A stretch of 64,000 bases of DNA, from positions 62,001-126,000 of the forward strand of contig JAFSTO010000071.1 of assembly GCA_017450435.1 (NCBI GenBank), in the 5' to 3' direction. The position numbers and the translations under genes are program-made. Source of the DNA: Paludibacteraceae bacterium (GTDB lineage: Bacteria > Bacteroidota > Bacteroidia > Bacteroidales > Paludibacteraceae). Of this stretch, positions 36,727-46,399 are shown piece after piece (within the stretch, counting starts at the first letter, position 1; each line of letters opens with the position of its first letter). A model generated the notes under the pieces. It was given only the letters and a program-made list of their open reading frames with translations, made no database searches and was not told where the DNA came from.

Positions 36727-38136
36727 TCACTTCAGAATGAGGTATATGGGCGAAGTGTTGCGTTTATCTTCAACCAGCGTCTCCAAAACCTTGTCTTCCG
36801 GCACCTCAACCTTCACGCCTATCAGTTCGGCAAGGACCGACATCTTCTTGGAATGTTTTCTTTTTCTGCTATATGTAGAGCCTTGTCTGTCAGCATCAGC
36901 GGCTTTTTTTGGCGTATGCAGTTTGACGCCAACCGTTTCCGCTAAACGTATATCATCCTCCGTTGCGACAGCGAGCGTGAGTGTGCGCTCCCCCATGCGG
37001 AACACCTTGCTGTCGGCATTGCGCGAGATACGGTCACACAACTCTTCCTGACGCGAACGACTCACACCGCGGACCATATTCTTGTCCGACACCAAGTTCT
37101 CTTCATTATGTTTTCCGAACACAGCCACCCAATCAGCATTGGTGAGTGCGTCCTCTGCAATATAGAACGGCTCCTCTCCGTTCACCAGTATCATTCGTTG
37201 CTTACGCTTGCCTACCCGTATTGTCTTAGACGCCGGCATTGACGACTCGTCCTCAGAAAAGCGAGGCGGAAAAGGGTCGTGCATGGCAAGCCGGAGACCA
37301 CAGTCGGAAGATATATAGTCAGGGGCATGATGTCCGCGGCTTGACAGATGTGCGTTATGTGCTGTGTTATCCCAGCTCCCGCCGCGTACCACTTTTTCAT
37401 GGCTCCAGTAGTCGTTAAGTCCGAGGGGTTGTCCGAGCGAGTCGGTCTCCGGTCCGGCAGGGTCAGGACGCTCACCTAAACGATATGGCCCAATCCAATC
37501 ACTGCACCACTCGCTTACGTTGCCGGTCATGTCGTATAGTCCTATCTCATTAGGCAGCTTCTGTGCCACCTCGTGCGTCTTATTTCCGCTGTTGGAATAT
37601 ACCCATCCCACGTCTTCAGCTCTGTTGTTTCCCGCAAAACGTGTCTCACGCGCTTTGTCACCGCCGCGTGCCGCATACTCCCACTGCGCTTCGGTAGGCA
37701 GGCAAAACCGATAGCCTGTCCGCGAGGATATACTGTCACAAAACCTCACAGCTTCATACCAAGACACCCACGTCACCGGAGCCGAAGGGTTAAGCATTCC
37801 TTCCGGACCTGCATAACTGCCCGTCACAGCATGCCACAAACGTTGCGTCACCTCAGTCTCGGCAATATAAAACGAACTGAGACTAACGTAATGTGAGGGT
37901 CTGTCAATAGCGTCCTCGTCGCTGCGCTGCTCCGGCGTGGCACCCATAACGAAAGTGCCCGACTCCAAACGCCGCATTCTTATACTGAGAGTATCACCCG
38001 TGAGAGTATCCGGAACCAACACTGTCAGCCACTCGTCAACGACGTCACCACGACGTGATGCAAACAGAGAAACAGACTGCAAAACAGACAGAAAGAATAC
38101 TGTCAAAACAAGCCGTTTGGCTACAATTTTATTCAT
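36727..38136 (-). CDS. secreted SUMF1/formylglycine-generating-enzyme-like domain protein
   Basis: The ATG at 38136 gives a signal peptide (MNKIVAKRLVLTVFFLSVLQ); the frame opens ten codons earlier. Residues ~60-295 are a SUMF1 domain: SGTFVMGATPEQR, ETEVTQRLWHAVTG, CLPTEAQWEYAARGG, YDMTGNVSEWCSDW and VVRGGSWDN. A ~170-residue tail follows, with a basic KRKHSKK stretch, not part of the usual fold. T9SS components GldK/PorK also carry this fold, but those are lipoproteins and no lipobox is seen here. Catalytic formylglycine activity is not implied. The function is unknown. It stands alone, convergent with the DUF4491 gene. Confidence 0.85.
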   Translation of the reverse strand: MNKIVAKRLVLTVFFLSVLQSVSLFASRRGDVVDEWLTVLVPDTLTGDTLSIRMRRLESGTFVMGATPEQRSDEDAIDRPSHYVSLSSFYIAETEVTQRLWHAVTGSYAGPEGMLNPSAPVTWVSWYEAVRFCDSISSRTGYRFCLPTEAQWEYAARGGDKARETRFAGNNRAEDVGWVYSNSGNKTHEVAQKLPNEIGLYDMTGNVSEWCSDWIGPYRLGERPDPAGPETDSLGQPLGLNDYWSHEKVVRGGSWDNTAHNAHLSSRGHHAPDYISSDCGLRLAMHDPFPPRFSEDESSMPASKTIRVGKRKQRMILVNGEEPFYIAEDALTNADWVAVFGKHNEENLVSDKNMVRGVSRSRQEELCDRISRNADSKVFRMGERTLTLAVATEDDIRLAETVGVKLHTPKKAADADRQGSTYSRKRKHSKKMSVLAELIGVKVEVPEDKVLETLVEDKRNTSPIYLILK

Positions 38137-38297
38137 ATATTTACATTTACGAAATAAGATACGCAAATACTATGCCATTTGCATCTATCATTAGCCTATT
38201 TACAGCGTTGTTCTATTTTATAAACATATTTTTCACAACACAACGTCAGCAAAGAAGCAACAGAGTTGACTTATCACGAAAAAAAATGATAAATACT

Positions 38298-38328
38298 TTC
38301 CGTATGTGGCTTTTTTTTTGTAACTTTG
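38298..38328 (+). promoter_or_regulatory. likely promoter of the polyprenyl synthase gene
   Basis: TAACTTTG at 38321-38328 is a perfect -7 box. The -33 triplet 20 bases upstream is TTC rather than TTG. The coding frame begins 11 bases after the box. Confidence 0.6.
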
Positions 38329-38339
38329 CACAATAAAAC

Positions 38340-39359
38340 ATTGCAACTATCGAAACACTGAATCAAATAATCGACAATATCCGTCCGGAGTTCGAGACAT
38401 TTAAGACGTCATTTTCCTCTATTCTGCGTGCTCCCAAGGTTTCCGGTTCCGGCGCATTATCTTCGGCATTAAGTTACATAGAGAGTCACAGCGGCAAGCA
38501 GTTGCGTCCATTGTTGGTGTTGCTTGCGGCCAAGAGCTGCAACGGTATAACCGACAAATCAATACGCACCGCAGTAGTGTTGGAGTTGCTGCATACGGCC
38601 TCTCTTGTTCATGACGATGTGGTTGACAACTCGCTACTCAGACGCGGCCAGCCGAGCGTTAATGCGCAGATTGGCAACAAAGCCGCCGTCCTGACAGGCG
38701 ACTGGCTCTTAGCGCGGGCAATAGAAGAAACCGCAGCTTTACGCAACACAAAGATACTGAACATCGTATCCGGCATAGGACAATCGCTTGCCCAAGGCGA
38801 GCTGCTGCAACTGCACGCTGACGGGAATATATGGATTGACGAGAAACGTTATTTCGACATCATCACCCACAAAACCGCGGCGCTCTTCGCCGCCTGCACC
38901 GGTGCCGGAGCATACTCATCAGGCGGTACCGACAGACAGGTAAGAGCTCTTGAGGAGTTCGGCAAGCAGCTCGGTATAGCTTTTCAGCTAAAGGACGATA
39001 TCCTTGACTACAGCGAGCAAGACATCGGCAAACCTACCCTCGCCGACATAGCCGACGGCAAAGCCACTCTGCCGCTCATCATCTCATTACAACGCGCGCC
39101 TAAAGCAGAAAGCGACAAGATAAAAGCCCTTGCCGACACGTTTGTCACGCAGGGTAAGACGATGACTGAACAAGAGCGCGATGCCGCGCTGCAAACCATA
39201 TACGCATTTGTCATACGATACGATGGTATAGGATATGCTATGAAAAAGATGGAGCAACACAAGCAACAGGCCATCCAAAGTCTCGACGTCTTTCACAACG
39301 CACCCGCCAAAAGCGCACTCATTCAACTGCTGCAATATTGCATAGTCAGAGAGTACTAA
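38340..39359 (+). CDS. polyprenyl (octaprenyl-type) diphosphate synthase with apparent ATT start
   Basis: The 339-residue product has both aspartate-rich motifs of trans-prenyltransferases, DDVVD at residues 92-96 and DDILD at 219-223, plus GKQLRP. It builds the C40-range isoprenoid tail for quinones. The first in-frame ATG/GTG/TTG-type codon is a TTG at 38502, inside the conserved GKQLRP motif, which would remove 54 conserved-looking residues. The upstream frame is open back to a TAA, and its first plausible codon is ATT at 38340 (ATIETLNQIIDNIRPEF), just after the promoter. I therefore take ATT, or less likely CTG at 38358, as the start. A base error in the assembly is the main alternative. 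Confidence 0.88.
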   Translation: MATIETLNQIIDNIRPEFETFKTSFSSILRAPKVSGSGALSSALSYIESHSGKQLRPLLVLLAAKSCNGITDKSIRTAVVLELLHTASLVHDDVVDNSLLRRGQPSVNAQIGNKAAVLTGDWLLARAIEETAALRNTKILNIVSGIGQSLAQGELLQLHADGNIWIDEKRYFDIITHKTAALFAACTGAGAYSSGGTDRQVRALEEFGKQLGIAFQLKDDILDYSEQDIGKPTLADIADGKATLPLIISLQRAPKAESDKIKALADTFVTQGKTMTEQERDAALQTIYAFVIRYDGIGYAMKKMEQHKQQAIQSLDVFHNAPAKSALIQLLQYCIVREY

Positions 39360-39371
39360 AAGCAGAAGGTC

Positions 39372-39447
39372 AGACGACTTAGAACGCCGCGCTGTTTTAG
39401 AAGACTTGGATGATTAGAAGACTTAGATGATTTAGAACGCTTACACA
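39372..39447. repeat. 17-bp degenerate tandem repeat before the TonB-dependent receptor gene
   Basis: TTAGAAGACTTGGATGA (39397-39413) and TTAGAAGACTTAGATGA (39414-39430) differ at one base. Partial copies flank them. The repeat runs up to the start codon at 39450. Confidence 0.7.
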
Positions 39448-39449
39448 AG

Positions 39450-42005
39450 TTGAATATACTGAAGCGACATATAATCTTTAAACTTAGCCCCTTGCTGTTT
39501 CTTCTTATGCTTCCCGCCCTTCAGGTTGAGGGGCGCTCGCTTCGTGTGTACGGTTATGTGGTTGACTCAGAGAACGTTGGTATAGAGCTCGCCAACGTGT
39601 ATATAAGCGAGACTGTAGGCACCAAGACGATAGGCACCACGACCAACAAAAACGGCTATTATGACCTGCAGTTCAGTGACCGGGACACTGTCACTCTTGT
39701 CTTCTCGATGCTCGGCTACGTAACGACTGAGCAGCGCCTATGGATGGAGCGCGATGTGGTAAACGTCAACGTGATGCTCCCCACTGACGCCGAAGCATTA
39801 GAGGAGGTGGAGGTGCGCGGCATAAAGAAACAGACCGGCACCTTCGAACACACCGAAGCGGCCGCCACACGTATCATGCCCGACGCCACCGGAGGCGGCA
39901 TAGAGAGCCTGATGATTACGTTTGCGGGAGTAAGGCAGAACAACGAACTCAGTTCGCAATATAACGTAAGAGGCGGTTCGTTCGACGAGAACTCGGTATA
40001 TGTCAATGGGATAGAGGTCTATCGACCGCTACTTATCAGAGCCGGACAACAGGAGGGACTCAGCTTCGTCAACCCTGATATGACAGAGACAGTATCTTTC
40101 TCAGCAGGCGGGTTCGATGCACGGTATGGCGACAAGATGTCATCAGTTCTGGACATCACATATAAACAGCCCAACCGGACAGAAGCGACATTAAGTCTGA
40201 GCCTGCTGGGCGCCAATGCATACGTCGGCTTCGGCAACAATCGCCACAGCGAGATGCACTCCGTAAGATACAAGACCTCCAGATACATGCTCGGAGCCCT
40301 GCCTACAGCAGGTAGTTATCAACCTAACTTCATTGACTACCAGACAGCCATGACGTGGAAGTTAGGGGAGAGACAAAAGAAGCAGGCTGCCGAGGATTTA
40401 GCAAAACAACAAAACGACTGGGAAATCAACCTGCTTGCCAACGTGTCGCAGAACACCTATTCGTTTCGTCCTGACTCAGTCAGCACCACTTTCGGCGGAC
40501 TACAGGACTCAAAGAAACTGAATATATGGTACGACGGACGAGAGAAAGACGTGTTCCGCACGGTGTTTGCCGCCATAGGTGCGCAAGGGACGGTCGGCAA
40601 GGACGTACATCTTAACTTCACCGTCTCAGGTTTTTATACCAACGAACACGAGAACTACGACATCACCGGCGAGTACCTGCTCAGCGACAACCCCATGAAC
40701 ATCAGCGGTAGCGGCCAGTCAGAGGGCAGTAGCAGCGGTAACAACACCGCTCAGAAAGGCAGCGAAATGCCGCAAGGAGAGGTGACGGGCAACGCCTTAG
40801 GCAAAGGCACGTACCACGAGCATGCACGCAACACTCTGCAAGCCGGCGTAGTGAAACTGGAGCATCAAGGCAGCTGGAAAAAGAACAACAACACCCTCAA
40901 TTGGGGCGCTTCAGTGCAGGGCGAGATGCTGAGCGACGTGACCAGCGAGTGGCAGTGGCGCGATTCGGCCGGGTTCTCACTACCGGCTACAGAGGGAACG
41001 ATGGCACTCAAGTATGTTCTCAAAGGCAGAGAGACCCTCAACAGCATCAGAGTGCAAGGCTACATTCAGGACACGTATAAATGGAACACCGATGCCGGCA
41101 ATATCCTTCTCACCGGCGGTGTACGGTTCCACTGGTGGAGCATCAACCACGAACCGCTCTTCTCACCTCGTGCCTGCGTGGTGTATATGCCCGGCTGGAA
41201 ACGCGACCTCACCCTGCGTCTTGCCACGGGGTTATATTACCAAGCGCCGTTCTACAAGGAACTGAAAGACACCCTTACCGGCAGCGACGGCATAACACGC
41301 ATCACCCTCAACCACAAGATACGCGCACAACGCTCAGCGCAGGTGGTGCTCGGCGCTGACTATTACTTTCGCGCGTGGGGACGCCCGTTCAAATTCACGG
41401 CGGAGGCATACTACAAACACATCGACCGCATGATTAGCTACACCGTTGATAACGTGCGTGTCCGCTATTCCGGTCAGAACGACGCCACCGGCTACAGCAC
41501 CGGCCTTGACCTGAAGCTCTTTGGAGAACTGGTACCGGGTGCAGACTCGTGGGTCAGCTTCTCACTGATGCGCTCAAGGCAACGGCTTATCAACCACCCC
41601 GAAGCAGGATGGCTCCTCGGACCGCAGGAACAACGCTACGCTTTTAGCATGCTTTTCCAAGATTATTTTCCGAAGTTACCACAACTCAAGTTCCACATCA
41701 AGTTCGTCTTCTCCGACGGCCTGCCCTACTCCCTGCCCTCCAACATTGCCAAGCAAGGTCGTATGCCGGCGTACAAACGTGTGGATATAGGAGCTACCTA
41801 TGCTTTCCGATACGGCAGAGAACGATGGATGAAGAATCCGCATGTGGAGGCGTGGTGGCTACAGTTCGAGGTGTTCAATATAGCCGATTTCAAAAACGTA
41901 AATTCATACTTCTACGTGCCTGACTACTACGGCAACACACACCTTTCGCCAAACTATCTGACCGGACGAATGTATAACTTCAAAATGACGTTAGACCTGA
42001 AATAA
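39450..42005 (+). CDS. TonB-dependent receptor with N-terminal carboxypeptidase-like domain
   Basis: A TTG start is used ([20 protein letters not shown] is the signal peptide and no other start precedes it). The 851-residue protein has a CarbopepD_reg-like domain (residues ~32-110, [19 protein letters not shown]), a plug domain ([20 protein letters not shown], about 165-185), and a large barrel ending NFKMTLDLK. It imports a ligand across the outer membrane using TonB energy. There is no SusD partner next door, so it is probably not a classic SusCD glycan pair. The substrate is unknown. mutS follows after eight bases. Confidence 0.93.
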   Translation: MNILKRHIIFKLSPLLFLLMLPALQVEGRSLRVYGYVVDSENVGIELANVYISETVGTKTIGTTTNKNGYYDLQFSDRDTVTLVFSMLGYVTTEQRLWMERDVVNVNVMLPTDAEALEEVEVRGIKKQTGTFEHTEAAATRIMPDATGGGIESLMITFAGVRQNNELSSQYNVRGGSFDENSVYVNGIEVYRPLLIRAGQQEGLSFVNPDMTETVSFSAGGFDARYGDKMSSVLDITYKQPNRTEATLSLSLLGANAYVGFGNNRHSEMHSVRYKTSRYMLGALPTAGSYQPNFIDYQTAMTWKLGERQKKQAAEDLAKQQNDWEINLLANVSQNTYSFRPDSVSTTFGGLQDSKKLNIWYDGREKDVFRTVFAAIGAQGTVGKDVHLNFTVSGFYTNEHENYDITGEYLLSDNPMNISGSGQSEGSSSGNNTAQKGSEMPQGEVTGNALGKGTYHEHARNTLQAGVVKLEHQGSWKKNNNTLNWGASVQGEMLSDVTSEWQWRDSAGFSLPATEGTMALKYVLKGRETLNSIRVQGYIQDTYKWNTDAGNILLTGGVRFHWWSINHEPLFSPRACVVYMPGWKRDLTLRLATGLYYQAPFYKELKDTLTGSDGITRITLNHKIRAQRSAQVVLGADYYFRAWGRPFKFTAEAYYKHIDRMISYTVDNVRVRYSGQNDATGYSTGLDLKLFGELVPGADSWVSFSLMRSRQRLINHPEAGWLLGPQEQRYAFSMLFQDYFPKLPQLKFHIKFVFSDGLPYSLPSNIAKQGRMPAYKRVDIGATYAFRYGRERWMKNPHVEAWWLQFEVFNIADFKNVNSYFYVPDYYGNTHLSPNYLTGRMYNFKMTLDLK

Positions 42006-42013
42006 ACTATACT

Positions 42014-44668
42014 ATGGCAGCACCAGAGACCCCCATGATGAAGCAGTTTATGGACATCAAGCGCCAATACCCTGATGCCATGCTTCTCTTCCGTTGCGGC
42101 GATTTTTATGAGACTTACCTTGATGATGCCGTCAAGGCATCGAAGATTCTCGGCATCACCCTCACCCATCGCTCGTCGGTATCCGGCACCGCCGCCAGCA
42201 CGATGGAGATGGCGGGGTTCCCGTTTCACGCCTTGGACGCCTATCTGCCCAAGTTAGTCAGAGCAGGCATGCGAGTGGCGATATGCGATCAACTGGAAGA
42301 CCCGAAGCTGACAAAGAAACTCGTCAGACGCGGCGTGACCGAACTCGTGACACCGGGTGTCAGCTACTCTGACGCCACCGTACCTACCAAAGACAACAAT
42401 TTTCTTGCCTGCCTTCACTTCAATAAATCCACAAAAAAAGACGAAGACGCCGTAGGTATCAGTTTCCTTGACATCTCCACCGGCGAGTTTCTCGTAGCAC
42501 AAGGCAGCGAGAGCTATGCCGAGAAACTGCTGGCGAACTTCCAGCCAAAGGAAGTGTTGTTTCAACGCAACGAGAAGCAGTATTTCGAGAGTCTGTTCGG
42601 CACCAAATACTTCACCTTCCAGTTAGAGGACTGGATGCTAACCTATCAGTCTGCAAGCGATAGGCTATGCAAGCAGTTCGGCACCACGGGTCTAAAGGGT
42701 TTCGGCGTTGAGCGCATGCCATTGGGCGTTACCGCCGCCGGCGGCATACTGCATTACCTTGACATGACACAACACTTGCAGACAGGGCATATCACTCACC
42801 TAAGCCGACTTGAGGAAGACAAATACCTCTGGCTTGACCGCTTCTCTCTGCGCAACCTTGAGATTCTTCACACCACCGCCAACGAAGAAGGCAAAGCCTT
42901 GATTGACGTGCTTGACAAGACGTCCTCGCCTATGGGTTCGCGCCTGATGCGCCGCTGGCTGACACTACCGCTCAAAGCATCCAAGCCTATCAAACAGAGA
43001 CAAGAGGTGGTAGAGTTTTTCTTCCGTCACCCTGAGGAGAGAGATATCATCAGAAACAGCATCAAAGAGATAGCCGACCTTGAGAGAATGATAGGCAAAG
43101 TGTCTGTCGGACGCATATCGCCCCGCGAACTAAGGCAACTCAGCTTTGCATTAGAAGCGCTGGAACCTATCAAGAACATAGCCGAACAGAGTGACAGCGA
43201 ATACATGCGGCGCTTAGGCGGACAACTACGTCTGTGCACCGAACTCAAAAACCGCATCCGCCGCACCATGGCACTCACTCCACCCGCCATACAGGGCAAA
43301 CCCGGGATGATAGGCAATGGCGTGGACACGGAGTTAGACGAGCTGCGCAACATACAGTCAGACGGCAAACAATACCTTGTAAACCTGCAACAAAGAGAGA
43401 TAGAACAAACCGGCATACAGTCACTTAAAGTGGGTTTCAACAACGTCTTCGGCTATTACCTTGAGGTAAGAAACGCCTACAAGGATCAGGTGCCGCAAGA
43501 GTGGATACGCAAACAGACACTCGCACAGGCGGAACGATATATAACACAAGAGCTGAAGGAGTATGAGGAGAAAATCACCGGTGCCGAAGAGAAGATACTC
43601 ATCATTGAGAACCGTATCTTCAACGAACTGCTACTCTACGCATGCGACTTCGTTTCCCCCGTTCAGATGGACGCCGCCATCGTGGCTCAACTTGACTGCC
43701 TGCTGTCTTTTGCCGATGTAGCGAGCGCCGGACACTATGTATGCCCCGACGTGAATGACTCCTACACCATTGATATTCGCGGAGGCAGGCACCCCGTCAT
43801 TGAGCAAAACATGCCTGTTGGGGAACAGTATATATCTAACGATATTCTCCTCTCCAACGAGGCAGACGACTCGCAGCAGATTATCATCGTTACCGGTCCG
43901 AACATGGCAGGTAAGTCGGCACTGCTACGCCAGACGGCACTGATAGTGCTACTTGCGCAGATAGGCTCTTACGTGCCGGCAGACAGCGCAAGTATAGGTG
44001 TGGTGGATAAGATTTTCACACGAGTGGGAGCCAGCGACAATATTTCCTCCGGCGAAAGTACGTTTATGGTGGAGATGAACGAGGCGTCCGCCATCCTGAA
44101 TAACATCTCTCGCCGCTCTCTTGTTCTGTTTGACGAACTCGGTCGCGGCACCTCTACCTACGACGGAATCTCCATAGCCTGGGCTATAGTTGAGTACCTG
44201 CACGAAAACCGGTGTCATGCCAAGACGCTGTTCGCCACACACTACCACGAACTCAATGACATGGAAGGACTATTCACACGCATCAAGAACTACAACGTCT
44301 CTGTACGCGAAGTGAACAACAAGGTCATCTTCCTCCGAAAGTTAGTACGCGGCGGCTCGGAGCACTCTTTTGGTATTCACGTAGCACGCATGGCAGGCAT
44401 GCCGATGACGGTAGTGAAACGCGCCGAACAGATACTGAAGCAATTAGAGGCGCAGAACGTAGGAAACGACATAGGCAAACCTGTAGGACCTAAGGCGGCG
44501 ACGCCACACTTCAATCCTGCCGACACGCAACTGTCGTTCTTCCAACTTAACGACCCGGTGCTGGAACATATACGCGACGAGTTCCTCAACCTCGACGTGA
44601 ATAACCTCACGCCGATAGAAGCACTAAACAGACTGAACGAACTAAAGAAAATAATCAGCGGAAAATAG
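42014..44668 (+). CDS. mutS: DNA mismatch repair protein MutS
   Basis: The 884-residue protein starts [16 protein letters not shown] and has the mismatch-reading FYE in [11 protein letters not shown]. The connector, lever and clamp domains follow. The ATPase has Walker A GPNMAGKS at residues 628-635 and [19 protein letters not shown]. It recognises base mismatches and small loops and starts repair with MutL. It is complete, with a typical C-terminal helix-turn region. It lies eight bases after the TonB receptor gene and is followed by a 9-bp tandem repeat tract of the kind whose stability mismatch repair would normally guard. Confidence 0.98.
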   Translation: MAAPETPMMKQFMDIKRQYPDAMLLFRCGDFYETYLDDAVKASKILGITLTHRSSVSGTAASTMEMAGFPFHALDAYLPKLVRAGMRVAICDQLEDPKLTKKLVRRGVTELVTPGVSYSDATVPTKDNNFLACLHFNKSTKKDEDAVGISFLDISTGEFLVAQGSESYAEKLLANFQPKEVLFQRNEKQYFESLFGTKYFTFQLEDWMLTYQSASDRLCKQFGTTGLKGFGVERMPLGVTAAGGILHYLDMTQHLQTGHITHLSRLEEDKYLWLDRFSLRNLEILHTTANEEGKALIDVLDKTSSPMGSRLMRRWLTLPLKASKPIKQRQEVVEFFFRHPEERDIIRNSIKEIADLERMIGKVSVGRISPRELRQLSFALEALEPIKNIAEQSDSEYMRRLGGQLRLCTELKNRIRRTMALTPPAIQGKPGMIGNGVDTELDELRNIQSDGKQYLVNLQQREIEQTGIQSLKVGFNNVFGYYLEVRNAYKDQVPQEWIRKQTLAQAERYITQELKEYEEKITGAEEKILIIENRIFNELLLYACDFVSPVQMDAAIVAQLDCLLSFADVASAGHYVCPDVNDSYTIDIRGGRHPVIEQNMPVGEQYISNDILLSNEADDSQQIIIVTGPNMAGKSALLRQTALIVLLAQIGSYVPADSASIGVVDKIFTRVGASDNISSGESTFMVEMNEASAILNNISRRSLVLFDELGRGTSTYDGISIAWAIVEYLHENRCHAKTLFATHYHELNDMEGLFTRIKNYNVSVREVNNKVIFLRKLVRGGSEHSFGIHVARMAGMPMTVVKRAEQILKQLEAQNVGNDIGKPVGPKAATPHFNPADTQLSFFQLNDPVLEHIRDEFLNLDVNNLTPIEALNRLNELKKIISGK

Positions 44669-44680
44669 AGACTAGAGAGA

Positions 44681-44761
44681 CTTTAGAGACCTTAAAGACC
44701 TTAAAGACCTTAAAGACCTTAAAGACTTTAAAGACTTTAAAGACTTTAAAGACTTTAAAGA
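44681..44761. repeat. 9-bp tandem repeat, nine units
   Basis: One CTTTAGAGA, four CCTTAAAGA and four CTTTAAAGA units in a row, starting 13 bases after the mutS stop and ending 10 bases before the next start codon. The two blocks of identical units suggest recent copy-number change. Confidence 0.9.
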
Positions 44762-44770
44762 CTAAAAAAC

Positions 44771-46372
44771 ATGAATCGGGTAATTAGACATATTCGCGAG
44801 ACAATGAAGCACGTCATTTCCTCCTTGCCACTTGGTACTTTGTCACTTTGTCACATTGTACTTTGTACCTTATCACTTTGCGCCTTGCTTGCCACCTCAT
44901 CATTCAGCCTGCAGGCACAGCCTAAGCATGAGATGCGTGCGGCATGGATAGCCACGGTTGCAAACATCGACTGGCCCAGCAAAGAGGCCATTGGCAACAG
45001 CGAACTGCAGAAGAAAGAGATGCTGTTTCTGCTTGACAGCCTCGCTTCGCTTCGTTTGAACATGGTCATCTTCCAAATTCGTCCCACAGCCGATGCACTC
45101 TATGCCTCCCCTTACGAACCGTGGAGCCACTGGCTCACAGGCAAGCAGGGACAACCAAACGATAAACCCTACGACCCTCTCACCTTTGTCTGCGAAGAAG
45201 CACACAAGCGTTGTATGGATGTGCATGTATGGCTCAACCCATACAGAGTAACCACAGCAGGCTACTCAACGGCTGAACTTGACAAGTCACATATCTACAA
45301 CAGCAAACGCCACCTCTTTGTCAAGTATGGCAAGCAGTGGTACTTCAACCCCGGACTTGACGAGACGCGCCTGTGGCTCAGAACAGTGGCTGCAGATATT
45401 GTGGCACGATACGACATTGACGGTCTGCATTTCGATGACTATTTCTACCCGTACCGCGTCAAGGGCGAGGAGTTTCCTGACGATGCTGCTTTTCGTGCTC
45501 ACCCTCGCGGTTTCACCGACAAGGACGCATGGCGGCGCAACAACGTCAATCTCATCATACAGGAGCTACACGACACTATACACGCCCTGAAACCTTGGGT
45601 GGAGTTTGGCATATCGCCCTTCGGCGTATGGCGCAACCGCAGCAGCGATGCCGAACGAGGCTCTGACACCAACGCCGGCGTACAGAACTACGACGACCTA
45701 TACGCCGACATCCTACTATGGCAAGAGAACGGCTGGATTGACTACGTCGTTCCACAACTATACTGGGAGATAGGCAAGACAGTGGCCGACTACCAAGTGC
45801 TCGCTCACTGGTGGGCCAAATATTCCTACGGCACAAATCTGTATATAGGTCACTCGCTCTCAGCCCTTGGCAAATCGAAGAACGAGGCGTGGATGCGCCC
45901 TAATGAGATATGTCGTCAAATAAGGCTCAACCGCACCATACCTCAGATACAAGGCTCGGTGTTCTTCCCCGCTCACGACCTGATAGCCGGCCGATTAGGG
46001 CTATGCGACTCGCTAATATACGACCTGTACGCCCTACCCGCATTACCACCATCATGCTTCGCCGAACGCCCACTGCCACACTCGCCGAAGAATGTACAGA
46101 TAGAGGCGATAGACAACATACACAGCCGCATCACGTGGACACCGGTGGACGGCTGCAGCAGATACATCGTATATGCCTTCCCGACATACGCCGATGCCGA
46201 GTTTGACGATGCGAAATACATAATTGCCATAACCGCCGAGAACAACACGACCATCAACCTTGACCCTGAAGAATTCACTATCTGCGTCACCGCATTTGAC
46301 CGCTACCACCACGAGTCTATACCAACTGTGGCGGAATACGGCGAAGCAAACACAGAAGAAATAGATTTTTAA
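44771..46372 (+). CDS. secreted family-10-like glycosyl hydrolase (DUF187/GHL10)
   Basis: This 533-residue protein has a signal peptide ending near SLQAQ; Met12 (base 44804) is an alternative start. The GHL10 domain runs from residue ~50 to 370: EMRAAWIATVANIDWPS, NMVIFQIRPTADALY, VHVWLNPYRVTT, FDDYFYPY and DYVVPQLYWE. These segments define the YngK/GHL10 group, proposed to act on peptidoglycan or other glycans. A C-terminal fibronectin-III-like domain (NVQIEAIDNIHSRITWTPVD) follows. The hydrophobic core of the signal peptide is encoded by a degenerate 7-8-bp repeat. The substrate is not established. Confidence 0.9.
   Translation: MNRVIRHIRETMKHVISSLPLGTLSLCHIVLCTLSLCALLATSSFSLQAQPKHEMRAAWIATVANIDWPSKEAIGNSELQKKEMLFLLDSLASLRLNMVIFQIRPTADALYASPYEPWSHWLTGKQGQPNDKPYDPLTFVCEEAHKRCMDVHVWLNPYRVTTAGYSTAELDKSHIYNSKRHLFVKYGKQWYFNPGLDETRLWLRTVAADIVARYDIDGLHFDDYFYPYRVKGEEFPDDAAFRAHPRGFTDKDAWRRNNVNLIIQELHDTIHALKPWVEFGISPFGVWRNRSSDAERGSDTNAGVQNYDDLYADILLWQENGWIDYVVPQLYWEIGKTVADYQVLAHWWAKYSYGTNLYIGHSLSALGKSKNEAWMRPNEICRQIRLNRTIPQIQGSVFFPAHDLIAGRLGLCDSLIYDLYALPALPPSCFAERPLPHSPKNVQIEAIDNIHSRITWTPVDGCSRYIVYAFPTYADAEFDDAKYIIAITAENNTTINLDPEEFTICVTAFDRYHHESIPTVAEYGEANTEEIDF
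44829..44890 (+). repeat. 7-8-bp degenerate repeat inside the signal-peptide coding region
   Basis: Successive words CACTTGGT, ACTTTGTC, ACTTTGTC, ACATTGT, ACTTTGT, ACCTTATC, ACTTTGCG and CCTTGCTT encode the stretch LGTLSLCHIVLCTLSLCALL. Confidence 0.65.
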
Positions 46373-46399
46373 CACACAACAGCTAACACACCACCGTTA

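Noticed and set aside
42006..42013. Separate promoter for mutS
   Set aside because: Only eight bases separate it from the TonB receptor gene and no TAnnTTTG lies in the preceding region with correct spacing; read-through is more likely.
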